DNA from: Straminergon stramineum
Taxonomy: Eukaryota; Streptophyta; Bryopsida; Hypnales; Calliergonaceae
Length of the DNA stretch: 64,000 bases
Reading direction: 5' to 3'
NCBI GenBank assembly: GCA_963920665.1
Contig: OY987269.1
Coordinates: 22,012,501-22,076,500 of the forward strand
Every line of letters starts with the position of its first letter. Position 1 is the stretch's first letter. The notes beneath the pieces were generated by a model. That model did not search any database, was not told where the DNA came from, and was given only the letters and a program-made list of their open reading frames with translations. Position numbers and translations under genes: made by a program. Below, in pieces: positions 22,021-34,360 of the stretch.

Positions 22021-25000
22021 TTACATTGAAGGAGCCAATGCCTCCATGGGCCACTTCGTCACAGACTTCAAGGCATTGCCCAAGCGCACTACTAGAGGGT
22101 CATCATTGTTGTTGCCTTCATATAAAAGAACCCCTTCCGATCCTGCAATGACGGAGGTTATTGTGATGGACACGTTGCCTTCCTCAATGAGCCGCCCATG
22201 AAGTGTACCTCCTGCAAGATTGACTATCTCTCCATATGCAAGTACATTTTCTTCAGCCTTCTTGTCATCATCCATGTCAAATACTTTTACCTTTGTTCCT
22301 ATGGCCAAAGGTAGAGCGCTTCCTTTCATCAAGATGCTAATACCCTCAACCATCTTCGTTCTACCTTTTGCAACCTGCATATATAGTTTCAACATTGATA
22401 TTGAATGAACAAGTAATGAGGCTTTGCCTTAAAAAATTCATAGCAATATAAACCATGTGTTCAAATACGTACCAACTATGATGCATTCAATGCTTGACCG
22501 ATCCTCTTGTCCAAAAGTGTCACACAATACTCAATATCAGAAGGGTTGCGGCTTAAAGCTTGAAAAGGTTCTATAACACTTTTCAAAAAATTATCATTCA
22601 CCACAACCGGATCCCATGGGGCAATGTTCAACACGTTCATGATTGGTGATTGAGTAGTTGCACCCGAATCACAGTCTACTTGAAGAACACGGCCTAGGCC
22701 ATGGCTTGGATTTGGAATCATACTAAACAAATCATGGAGATCTCTGATAGCTCCACCAGCCTCCCTCCCCCACAAAAAACACCACTTCATACGTGTTCCA
22801 ACAACAAGGAATTTAGCCACTACTTGGAGAAGGGCCTCTTCAAGTGGAGCCCATATCCCGACATCAAAATGAGCATTCAACATGGTTAAAAATGCCTCAC
22901 AATGAGCCCTTTTCTTGATTTTTACCTTAAATTCTTTGTCATAATGGGTTGTGGCATCTGGCCCCCACTCCTAATTGTCTTGCAATGGACGAATGTCACA
23001 AACAAGACCTAGAACATTTAACACAAGGATCTTCGTCCGTAAATCATCTAAAACCTTCACTGGTGGGAACTTCAAGCTCCCTGAAGACTTCTTCTTCTTC
23101 TTCAAAGAATTGCCTCCTTTAGCGACCCTATTTGTCCCCTTCCTTCTTGTTGGTTCTTCCTCTATGACTTTTGAGTCTAATTGCCTTTGTTGTTCCTCAA
23201 ACCTTGCAGATCTACTCTACAAGCACATCAACAATTGACCATTAATTGGTACAGGATTTAACCATTGCTTAGGTTAACAAATGCAGAACAACTACATCCA
23301 TGATAAAATTCGTACGTGCACATGCCTTAGGGATGACTATGCTGGCTTATACATACATTTTTAGAGTAATTGTATATGCATTTTTTAGAATATGAGTTCC
23401 CCTATGTACAAGTTTCCAAATACAATATCCCATTGTCATATAAAACAAAATATGACTAGGCCTTGTTATGTACATTTAAATGTGACTAACTCCAATTATG
23501 TATTGTTACATACAACTTATGACTACATCTAGTTCTAGACAATGAAATATGACCAATCCTAGTTATATACAATGATATATGATTAGTCCTAGTTATGTAC
23601 AATGAAATATGACTAGTCCTAGTAATATACAATGAAATATGACTAGTCCTAGTTATATACTATGAAATATGACTAGTCCTAGTTACATACAATGAAATAT
23701 GACTAGTCCAACTTGTATACAATGAAATATCACTAGTCCTAGTTACATACAATGAAATATGACTAGTCCAACTTGTATACAATGAAATATCACTAGTCCT
23801 AGTTACATACAATGAAATATGACTAGTCCAACTTGTATATAATGAAATATCACTAGTCCTAGTTACATACAATGAAATATGACTAGTCCAACTTGTATAC
23901 AATGAAATATCACTAGTCCTAGTTACATACAATGAAATATGACTAGTCCAACTTGTATACAATGAAATATCACTAGTCCTAGTTACATACAATGAAATAT
24001 GACTAGTCCAACTTGTATACAATGAAATATCACTAGTCCTAGTTACATACAATGAAATATGACTAGTCCAACTTGTATACAATGAAATATCACTAGTCCT
24101 AGTTACATACAATGAAATATGACTAGTCCAACTTGTATACAATGAAATATCACTAGTCCTAGTTACATACAATGAAATATGACTAGTCCAACTTGTATAT
24201 AATGAAATATCACTAGTCCTAGTTACATACAATGAAATATGACTAGTCCAACTTGTATACAATGAAATATCACTAGTCCTAGTTACATACAATGAAATAT
24301 GACTAGTCCAACTTGTATACAATGAAATATCACTAGTCCTAGTTACATACAATGAAATATGACTAGTCCAACTTGTATAGAATGAAATATCACTAGTCCT
24401 AGTTACATACAATGAAATATGACTAGTCCTACTTGTATACAATGAAATATCACTAGTCCAACTTACATATAAGAAAATATGATTAGTCTTTGTAATATAC
24501 AATGACATAAAACTAGTCCTACTTATACACAACAAATTATGACTAGTCTCAATAATATACAATGAAATAAAACTAGCCTATATTACATACAAATAAAAAT
24601 GACTATGTGCACTTGACTTTCCAACATTCACAATGGACAATAGTCATTTTTGTAAACAAACAAGTCAATTACATCATACAATACTTAACAAACTGTAATT
24701 TGAAGCATTTCACTACCACACAACCTTTCAATAATACAAGCCCTGAGTATACTTATTCATGGCGAACACACCTTTGGGTCAGTCTTCCCTTTCTTCGTCT
24801 TCTCATAGACCTTCCCTATTATCGATACAACACGTTTGGATTGAGGGATTTGTTCTGCCAATAGTTTCTCTGCCTCCCCCTTTCTCTTCTTTGCACGTTC
24901 TCCATCCTTCCTTCCTTCGACTACAATTACTTCTTCTGCATTTGTTTGGGTTGTTGCTATTGTTTCTTTGCTCTGTTGCACATTCTCCAACTTCTTGGTG

Positions 25001-27878
25001 GCCCCTTGCTCCTATGAAGTTACAACAACATCTCATGATTGATTGTTGTGAAAATGTGTCAATCTCTTTCAATGGACTTGTCATTCAAAAGAAATGTAAT
25101 GGAAAGGAACATGCTATTATTCTACCAACAAATATATAAAAAACATCACTTAGTACAAACCTTTGCTGTTGCTTCCTCCATCATGACTGTTGATGCATTG
25201 AGTGAATGTTGTTGAGCAACAACTTCTTCTTGTACTCGTTCCAAGTCGCGGGTGTTCAGAATTGCCAATCCCTCCATCATTTCTTCACCAACCGCATCTT
25301 CAGGTCTCGTGTTGCCTACTTGAGAACTTGATGGGTGTCTCCCTCTTCCATTTCCCTTGCGTACCTTACACAAAAGCTCCTTCACTAGGGCACTCATGTC
25401 ACTTAATTGCCCCTTTACAAAGTCCTGAAAAGTATACAATTCATTCCTCACCTCTTCTAGGCCTTGGTTGCCTGTCCTTGAATTCTTCACTACCCTTCTT
25501 GAACTTGATCCGCGATTGTGACCAGACTTCTCTGGAAGTGTAAGCTCTGCTTCCACTTTTAATTGTGTTGGAGGTCTAGCCAAATGTGCAGCTTGCAAAA
25601 ACAAATTGCATCTTGTCATTTTCAAAGACGAAAGGTTCTGCCTTCACACTCACAAGTGACAACAACAAGTCATTCAACGGGTCATATACAATTTCAATGA
25701 CTTGATACTGACTACAACTAGTCACATAAGTAACCACACATGACTGCAACTAGTTGCAAAATTATCCAAATATGACTACATTTAGTCATATGACTGTGTT
25801 CCAGTTGTCCTTATGACAATAAGGACTCTTACACTTTTCTTCATTATAATAGCAAGTTCTCATTTCCTTGTCTACATTATGACTATCAATTGTTCCATCA
25901 TAAGAAACTTGTAGTTCATATTGCCACTTCTCTGGTCACACATGTAAGTCTTTAATGTCCTTGGAAACCATCCCCATTCCACTTTCACTAAGGATTGGCA
26001 TCTATAATGGCATGAGTAAAAAATTTAAAAGTGGATGGAAAGACACTTACAAGATGCGATTTCACTTCCCCCTCAGAGCACCCACTATGCGACACATTCT
26101 GCACAGTCTGTCTTGCAGCCTTCATCCGTTCGGACTCTGCTATCTTATCCATCCTCTTGATCAAGTTCTTGAAATTCTCTAGATGGTGTTTTTTTACATA
26201 CGTGGGGATGGGTCCATTGGACTCTATCAATTTCTTCATGTTTGACCTCCTCGTGTGCATTTGTGACCATAGTATTTGAAAGAAGACATCCTCCGGAACA
26301 TCACCTAGCCCACCACGATATTCGAATTGTGATGCCAATTTCTCCTTGATTGCTAGTAGGAGACTTCGAGGATGAGAATTGAAATCATCCACGCTCCAAT
26401 CCAAGTCACGAGAGTATCCATGGAGCTTTGTCAACCAATTAGACCTATGTACACTTGTAGGAGTATCTGAATGGTTGACTTCAACCCAATCTCTTTGATC
26501 AATTTTTTGTAGATTCCTTCTCAAATGCTTCAAGTTCAACTATCTTTGACAACCGGGATTGTCGTCAAGATTGTTGACCTCCTTCTCCACTATTTGGCCA
26601 ATCTTCCGCATCTTCTCCTGTAATTGCAATGGGTCCGTGCCTTTTTTGGCCATGCACTTCAATATGCCCAACTCTCGTAACTCCAACTCATCTAGTACAT
26701 CATTGCAAGGCTCTAACCTTGCTTCATCTTCATCCTCCTCTAAATTGAAGTGGGTGTCGCTATCCTCTTCCAATTCCTCCCCGACTATTGTATCCTCCAT
26801 TTCTTGGAAGACAACATTATCTTCTTCCAAGTTTGTTGTGACCATCACATCCCTTGCTGAACTCATCTTCCTCTTACTATTGGGTTTTTGGGGCCACAGC
26901 CTTGGTTGATTAGGTATTTAGGTTGATGTTCAATCCTCTGAGAACACCAAGTTATAAAATTTTATATATTAATCTATATTGCCAATCATTCAATCCCCTC
27001 TCTATCTACAAGTATTGCAATTGAATAGATTTTCCAACAAATGCATGTCTCATACTAAACCAACTCACAAATTTAATTTCCCAACCAAAAAAACTAAAAC
27101 ATGACCTTTTGTAACTAGGCATAATCAACAAACCTCATTTGTAACTACAATTAATCACAATTTACCATTACTACACAAGATGGGTCAAAAAATAGCATTT
27201 GCAACTACAACTAGTCATCAATAATTTTTTGTCATTGCACTGAGTCAAAATTTCTAAATTATGACTGTTGTTTGGCATAAATCATCCTTCATGACTAAAA
27301 GAATTGAAAAATTATGAAGCATGAATTCGTGAGATTTCATTTCCTCTTTCTTCAATAACATGAAATTCGACAATTATGCTGCCCTTGACAAACACTCTCC
27401 TAGACATTCATACATCATGTAGGCACTACTTCCAACATTGACAATGAAGATGTTTGTCCTCTTTGTCTATAGAGACCTCTAGCATTGTCACTTGCAACTA
27501 GATGGGATGTGTATAGACCTTTACCTTAGACCAATTGTGTTCAAATGCCTCTTCTTCTACTTCTTTGTCGCTGCCATCTGTGTCGTTGCCACTATCCACT
27601 GGAGATGCTACGCTTTTCTGTGCTGCTCGTATGTGCCTTTTGACTATTGAATTCACAACACCGAAGCGTTGTCCTCCTCCTACTTCTTTATTTGTACGTG
27701 GCTTCTCAAGGGGCACACTGCAGCTGCTCTCGAAAACCCCCGCAAGCACATTAGAAGTCAATTCTAATATTGGAAATGTAATTGCCGGAAATTGAGCAAT
27801 AATGTGAAACAACTCTACTTGCACATCATCTGGCAAATTAGCAATCTCTCTAGTCATTTTTGTCAACGAATTCTCCAT
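22021..27878 (-). pseudogene. tnpA: TNPA-like (TNP1/EN/SPM-type) gene of element B, multi-exon with stops
   Basis: Would bind the subterminal repeats and bring the ends together for the transposase. Exons inferred from GT/AG borders and frame: 27525-27878, 26051-26866, 25161 to about 25637, 24772-25011, 22473-23216 and 22021-22374. Donors include GTAAGT (26050) and GTACGT (22472). The second exon has an acidic start, then a conserved block with EDVFFQILWSQMHTRRS like plant En/Spm accessory proteins. The fourth is lysine-rich and probably coiled. The last exon shows the C-terminal TNP1 pattern: GGTLHGRLIEEGNVSITITS, then LGNALKSVTKWP. In-frame TAG codons stand at 26537-26539, 22971-22973 and 22476-22478, each explainable by CAG to TAG. 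Whether the 27525-27878 exon belongs to the same gene is uncertain. Opposite strand to tnpD, unlike classical En/Spm. Confidence 0.7.
23440..24560. repeat. 30/60-bp minisatellite inside an intron of the TNPA-like gene
   Basis: A 30-bp monomer (AATGAAATATGACTAGTCC plus 11 bp) forms degenerate single units at the edges. In the centre (about 23690-24450) it is a highly uniform 60-bp dimer repeated about 12 times, alternating a TATGACTAGTCCAACTTG half and a TATCACTAGTCCTAGTTAC half. Two units that carry TATAT in place of TATAC (23821 and 24181 lines) are exactly 360 bp apart, suggesting duplication of a six-unit block. The monomer contains the element's ATGACT word. A 300-codon frame through it on the minus strand is only a by-product of the period being a multiple of three. 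Confidence 0.93.
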
Positions 27879-28295
27879 ATTCTAATGATTGGCGTTGCCA
27901 CTAAAACAACGTTTGTCAAAGCTGTTGATGGAGGAGCCGCTAGAATTGAATCATGATGATGTTGATTTCGTTGCATGCATACGCTCTGTCATGTGTTGTC
28001 ATTTCCTATTTTGCATTGAGTGAATTGAAAAAATCATTGAACTATTAGTACAACAAGACATGGAAAATGCAAATCTATGGAAAAAATACAATATGACTGA
28101 GTTGAGTCACAATGCCTTCCAATGACTGCACTAAGTTAGAAAACAAGTATGTTAAGGTTGTAGAACATGACAACAAGTAATCCCATTGCTACAATGTCGA
28201 CTTGAATGAATAACACATCCACAATGCTACATGACATTAGTTCTACCTACAATTCATCTTGCTACTATTTGATGCCTTAAATTAATGCTAGTATG
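27879..28295. other. Upstream region of the TNPA-like gene
   Basis: AT-rich, with some GACT words; the 3.5 kb nested element is inserted at its right edge, 418 bp before the first TNPA-like ATG, so it could separate the gene from upstream control DNA. Confidence 0.5.
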
Positions 28296-31200
28296 TGTCG
28301 CGAGCCGTAATCTTAGAAGTCACCATGTTAGTACTAAAAGAAGTATAAGTATATAGAATTTTTCAAAATTCTTAACAGGCAAAAAGGGTTAGAACCCTCT
28401 TAGCCTAAACATCTCACTAACACTGAACGGATGCTCCAGGTAATCCGTAACGGTACTCGAGACGGATCTGGATTCCGGAAACCCGGATAGCGACAGCCTA
28501 GTACCTAGACTTCCGGTCTAGAAATAGGGACCCGTTACGGGTGAACGGTCTGCTTTACGAACGGTCGGTATTTTGACGGGTACTTAACACCGCCACTGCC
28601 ATTTCCTCTTCCTCTTTTCCCACAACTGTTTTGTGCGCGCATAGCTGAGTGAAAGAGTGGTGAGTTAGTGCTCGCGTGAGAGGTAATAGTATCTTCAGAT
28701 TCCTGGATAGTTGAGATGGCGGAGGGAGATATCCGGAAGACTTTGGTCACCGGCCGGATGGTTTGTCCAACCATTCCGGAAAGGCTGAGAGACAGATCCC
28801 AGCTAGAGGATGACCTCAGTGAGATAGGGTGTGTCGGTTTGTTCATGTGGCCGTGGACCGTAAAGAACGACCGGATGATCCAAGAGTTGATAGTAGGTGC
28901 TTCCAACCAGTATGAGTTGACCGTGAGAGGAAGGCCTCAAACCTGGACTGATGACGTCTGGGCTAGAGTTTACGGATTTCCAAAGAAGGGATCTGGTTTA
29001 GCGTCACGGATAGACAAGTTTGCAGTCGGGAAGTTCAAGAATGCTGCCCATTCTAAGGAAGGGTATGCAATTAGTGACTGCCTGGACGCAAGGCAGAGGC
29101 ATGTACTAGAGTTCTTGATTCCCATCCTGTATCCGGAAAAGCCTACCCGGGTTACGGTTACGGTAGCAAACACCATATTTGGTGCATTTGAGGTAGACCA
29201 GTCAGTTGGGGCAAGGTGATTGGATCCGTAGTCGCCAAGCTTGCCGCCAACGTGGGAAAGGGGAAGACGAGCCCCATAGGGCCGTATCTTTTCCATTTGT
29301 ACCATCACACAGAACTTCTCAGCGATGCGGAGATGGTGGAGTACAACACTGGAGCGACGATCCTTCAATACAGATTGACGGAAGAAGTGACGGCAATGCA
29401 GCCGCCGTTGGAAGAGGAGGAGGATCCGGAGGAAGACAAGCAACCCCTGGAGCAGAGGCACCGAAAGTCCACGGATCCGACATCGCGGGGAAAACTTCCG
29501 GCTCAACAGAGGATCACGGAAGAAGAGGAAGGAAGCATATCCGGGTTCTTCAAAACCGGATTCAATTGGGTACTCCAAGCGCAAAAGTACCACGAGAGCC
29601 TCACGGATCTTCTCAGGAGGATAGGCCGCGAGCTAAAGACGGAACCGGAAGACATCCTCAACGCGCTGAAGAAACTTCCAAATCTGGAAGTCCTCGAGCG
29701 GAAGGATAAGCAGATCGTAGCCCTGGAGAAGGAGAAAGCGGATCTTCAGGCGAGACTCAGCTGGGCGCAAGGCGAGATGGTTGAAGTGAAGCAAAGGGAG
29801 AAGGAAGCCCTCCAGCTGTTGAAGAATTTATCCGGCTTGGTAGACAAGCCGGCCGATATGGTGATGAAGGCGGCTCTAACCCAGAGCCGGTTGACTGAGG
29901 AAGGGCACCTCACCAGATCCAAGGTCATCCGGATACTCGTGGACTTCTCCTCCTGGATGGAGCTCACACTTAAGGAGATGAGGCAACTGCTTGGACGGAT
30001 CGACCCCGACCGGGTAATGGACTTCTCCAACTTTTCGGAGATACATTTTGACACGGAGACACCCGTCAAGCTTAGCGCCTCGATGCCACTACCTTCGAAA
30101 CCAAAAGTTCCGCGGGAGAGTCTCCGGTACTCCACGGAACCTTTCTCCAAACAACTGGAGAAGACAATCCGGGGGAGCGTGAAGTCAGCACCCGAGTCTA
30201 GCAAGCAGCCGGATACAAGACGGGAGTTGGCGCCTCCAAAGGTTACGGTGTCTCCACCCGTCCCAATCTTCAACCATCCGGAAAAGGAGCCGCTGCCGAC
30301 ACCTCACACCCAGGCCCGTGGCCAGCTGATAGAGCGGATCGGGGGGTTGTTGAATCCGGCCCGCTCTCATCCGGAGGAGTTCGAACATATGGTGGAGGAG
30401 CAGCAACAACCAAGGAAGGAGATCGAGCCCATCGTGCTGGATGAGACATCTCCAGGCGAGGAGATTGAAAGGGGGATCACTCAGATTGAGAAATCTGAGG
30501 AGGAGGAATACCGGACCGGATCGGAGGATGAGGACGAGGAAGAAGCCGACTACTCTCCTCCGGAAATCCGGAAGATACAAACCCGAGCGGCATTACGGTC
30601 GACCCCCATGAAGGCGACCCCGAAGGCAACACCAAGGGCATCCCTGCGAACCCCAACGAGTCAAGGCAGGAGCAGCTAGAAGAAAGTGCGGAAGGCGAAG
30701 TAGTTAGGACTTTTCTTAGGCAGATAGGATCTTTGATTTTGAACCGGATCCGGATTTCCAAGTGTGGGACTGGGTTCCAGAATTGTAGGATCACACCTTT
30801 TCCGGATTTTTCGGGAAGGTTGTGAGTGGTCATCTGGATTTCCGGGTGGCCTTTTTGCCTTTTCGGCTTTGAGTTGTTTTGTGTTTTTAAGTGTGAGGCA
30901 GGTTGTTTGCCTCTCATTCCATCCTAGCATTATAGTTTGTATCTTGGCATCCTTTCTTTTAATCTGAGCCACCAAGTGGACCCTCAGGGATTGATCTGTT
31001 GTATATCCAACTTTCTTGTGTTTCCGTGTGAGTGAGTGAAGTGTGAGAGAGGAGGAGAAAAGGAGGAATCCGGATCTGAGGGGACTTGGGTTTGATTTGT
31101 GGGGAATGTTTGTGATAGAATCTAGACTAGTGACTTTGGTATTGAGCACGTGCCTTTAAACTACTGTAACGGGAATCCGATTAGGAGTGGTAGGGGCGCG

Positions 31201-31784
31201 AGTCCGGATTACCAAGGAGGGTTCCGTGTGGAGATAAGCAACCGCCAGTGGAAGAAAACCCCATACCACTTACCGGAAGGTTAGCCAAACCCTAGGATCA
31301 GTGTAGTAAATAAACTTACAACCCCCGGATTCGTTCCGGTCTGTGTTGGTTTGTCGTTGTAGTGGAAAAGACTTGTTACGGATCTGAGTGACCTACCTCC
31401 CAGGTTGGCCATCCGGAAGGTTGTGAGAGTGTTTCCGGTCTGATCTAGTGCAACATTTGGTCTAAGTGTGTGTTTGTAGTTTTGAGAGAGAAGAGAGACT
31501 GAGAAATACGAGTGGTGAGTCCCTACCCCTCTATACAATCAAAGGTGGACCCTCTGAGGGTAAAACAGAGGTATCAAAAACCAGTAATTGTGAGTGCAGT
31601 GGCGGATCCGGAATCCGGAAATAGAGTGAATCCGGATTGGATTCCGGAAAGAGAGAGCTTAAGTTGGTAGAACGGATAACCTAGGCTTGCAACAACATAT
31701 TAGAATCCCCTAGGACGATATTTCGAGTTAGTTTACACGTTTGGGTGTTGTAAATGGTATTTACCGCACGCTACGCGTACGACA
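28296..31784 (+). mobile_element. 3.5 kb element with LTR-type ends and one large frame, copy 1
   Basis: 3489 bp, starting TGTCGCGAGCCGTAATC and ending GCGTACGACA. It is flanked by perfect 5-bp duplications GTATG (28291-28295 and 31785-31789). TGTCG..CGACA ends with a 5-bp duplication are the hallmark of integrase-inserted LTR DNA, but no internal long repeats are seen: the start sequence does not recur near the right end. It therefore looks like a single very long LTR (solo LTR) carrying a gene, or an unknown element with that chemistry. One large gene (28716-30703) and many CCGGA words (ATCCGGA, TTCCGG) throughout. A second, inverted copy is at 48721-52207. It is inserted inside CACTA element B, hence younger than B's insertion or carried with it. 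Confidence 0.85.
28716..30703 (+). pseudogene. Gag-like/plant-mobile-type protein of the 3.5 kb element, copy 1 (frameshifted)
   Basis: Starts MAEGDIRKTLVTGRMV. A globular N-terminal half (about residues 1-220) with VGLFMWPWTVKND, RGRPQTWTDD and KTSPIGPYLFHLYHH motifs resembles the plant retroelement-associated domains often called putative plant transposon protein; there is no recognised catalytic motif. A coiled-coil-like, Lys/Glu-rich segment follows (about 320-380), then a proline-rich, acidic C-terminal part ending in basic KATPKATPRASLRTP repeats. Total about 662 residues. Relative to copy 2 (49798-51786), one G is missing at about 29192, shifting the frame, and a TAG at 30677-30679 cuts the last codons. 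Function unknown; a structural (Gag-like) or DNA/RNA-binding role is inference. Confidence 0.65.
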
Positions 31785-31789
31785 GTATG

Positions 31790-33399
31790 TGTACCTTAAT
31801 TTTATGAGTTACTATTCAAGCACATCATACCATTATACTAATGTTTGAATTGTAAGATTCCATCACATTTTTATTACACTCCAAAAAGAAAGAGGAAAGA
31901 GGATAGGTCAATAACTTACCTCGTTTGTCCTGGGCCTGTCAATTGTGCCGCAAGCTCCAGCAAGCCTAGATCACTCAATTTCTGTGAGTTCCTTTCAATG
32001 TTTTGATTTCTCAGTGTCTCGTATTCAGTGACCTCGAAAGCCATGCTACACCTTTCATGGCAGGAAATCAAGTGGGATAGGTGAGGCTGTAGCACTCAAG
32101 GATTATGTAAACACATCAATATGGAAAACCACATTCATTTCACTTACCCTAGAAATGTGACACTATTTACATAGCTTTGCAAGTTTGCAATGTCTTTTGA
32201 CTCATACTAATTATTCTTCCCATTTCTTAGTGCAAACATTATAAGATCTTTAAGAAATGTTCTCATATTCCAATAGCTTTGCATTTGTCACATTTAAATA
32301 TGAAAGTACAAATCAAAAGTGTAGCACTACAATTAATTTAGCAATTCCTAGTAGGTCACATGGACATTTGTCTATGTTCAATTGTATTAATTTGTGGACC
32401 AACACATACAATATTATTTGTTGCTATTCAATTTATCAAATGTGACACGTCTAATTTATTTTTTTATCATAGTACATTCACTTCCGAAGTAGGGACCCTT
32501 TAAACTTTGTGTAGGGGTTCAAGGAACATGTCCAAGATAAACTACCTTGGATTCCAAAGAATATCATGTATCCCAAATTTTCTTCTTCAATTCATTCTTA
32601 TTAGTTTACTAGTGTTTTTCTATATATACTTCACATTACTAGCAAAAATCGCAATTTCAAAAATTAAGTATCCAACACATATGAAAAACTTTTGTTTTTG
32701 TTTCCATGAATGAGTCCTCTTATAAAAAAACCATTTGAATTCTCTATTCTAGTTTATATGGTTAAATTGACCTAAGACTCTACAATGTTCAATTTTCTCC
32801 AAGAGACTTCCAAAATTGTGGGATTGAATTTCATTTCACCTCCTATCATTTGTGGGGATGAAACAATGAGTGTTGGTATTCCTTTCATGCAACTGTTGTG
32901 AAGAATAAATTTTTTCCTATAGCATTATTCTTGACGTCCATTTATTTTGGTGAATTTCTCATGTTGATCCAAGTACATTTAAAAGTGCAAAAATTAATTT
33001 TAGTTCAAGATTTGAATATTCCTAAAGAAATTGCACTTTTGGCCCCTATTTCTTCTTGACACTATGTAAGGTTCCAATAATAATAGAAGACAGGATGACT
33101 GCAATACGTAGGGTAGTTCCACAGGATATTATCATAATACTTCACATGAAGCCCAAAATTTATGAAGTTGTAAGAAGATTTTCCATAGAAGTGATTCCAA
33201 ACTCGAATGTTCTCTTGGGGATTAGTTTCAAAACCCTAAAATTTGTACAATACTAATGGATTACATTGATTTGGCATTGCTTCCTCTCATTCAATCTTAC
33301 CCTACACCACTTTCACTTTCAAAGAATTTTGAGATTGAAGAAAATGAAATGAATTCTGACTCTAACACTTCAATCATTGCAGATTGTATACTCTAAAAT
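31790..33399. other. Non-coding interior of element B
   Basis: AT-rich. Continues the element B sequence interrupted by the nested 3.5 kb insertion. No gene or array recognised. Confidence 0.5.
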
Positions 33400-34321
33400 A
33401 CAGTACTTGTGCAATTGAAATGTACACCTCCTACGTGATGTGTGTACACGTACCTGCAAGGATGATAGATGCACCAAATTGCCCAAAATCTAATTAATCA
33501 ACCCCCACTTCCTGCAGCAATTGAATGCACTCAACTGTCGCACCCTCCGTCTCCTTTACACCCGAAAGCAACCACCTTCCGGTCAGAAAAAAACGAACCC
33601 GTCCACTAGCTCCAGACAGTCCAGCTCTAGGACCGTGATTGTTGTGGATTAGGGTAATTATTCCCTTTTTCACTGGGGTGCTCGATGCATTCAACCTTAC
33701 TGTACCCTTGCAATTGTTCCCGAATCCTAAAAGGAGGAGAACACGGAACTTGAAGATAATGAAGGAGGTAGTCTAACTGACCTACTGTAGCTAGCTTGAA
33801 TTTGAGCCACTGATTCAAGCTCCCAGTAGAGTGCATAATTAATAGTCAGCTTCCATCATTGCTAAAAAACTTAAGCAACTATAAGTTTCAGTTGAGTTCG
33901 GAAGCACTAGGAACGTGTAAATCAACAGTATACAGAGAAATAGAGGCGTATCCAAATGCACGAACAGGCTTCACCGTCCACCACCAGGCTTGAAGAAAAG
34001 GCCAATACTTGTACAGAAAAGGGATGGGGCATCCACTTTCCAAGCTGTGGAAAAGTGGGTAGACACACTTCTGGCCTCTTAAGAGGCCACTTACAAGTTG
34101 AAAATGCCTTAATAGTTACCGCGAGGCCAACTACGTACTTCTCATGCACTAATTTCTGGTTGTTTTCTTTCTGAATTAACAATTCTCAATTACACATTCT
34201 CGTGCACATGATCACTTGAGCGGCTCCACCTGCATCTTGGTAGTGCCGCAGTTTCATAGCCACTTCTTAGCACGTTGAGGCGAAATTCAGACAAGCGACA
34301 ATGCTCAGGAGTTGTGATGAG

Positions 34322-34322
<1 letters not shown>

Positions 34323-34356
<34 letters not shown>
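34323..34356. repeat. (TA)n microsatellite
   Basis: About 17 uninterrupted TA dinucleotides. Confidence 0.95.

Positions 34357-34360
<4 letters not shown>

Noticed and set aside
23440..24560. CRISPR-like appearance of regularly spaced repeats
   Set aside because: Units are head-to-tail without unique spacers and the context is a plant-type nuclear transposon.
23660..24562. A 300-codon minus-strand frame of perfect 20-residue repeats (SLYTSWTSHI-type)
   Set aside because: It is a by-product of the 60-bp minisatellite: a repeat length divisible by three with no stop gives open frames automatically. It lies in an intron of the TNPA-like gene.
28296..31784. Classification of the 3.5 kb element as a CACTA, hAT or Mutator-type DNA transposon
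   Set aside because: Duplications are 5 bp (not 3, 8 or 9) and the ends are TGTCG..CGACA; this fits integrase-type insertion better.
33922..34182. Paired frames on both strands around 33922-34182
   Set aside because: Neither has a motif or consistent splice borders; at most part of the possible captured segment.
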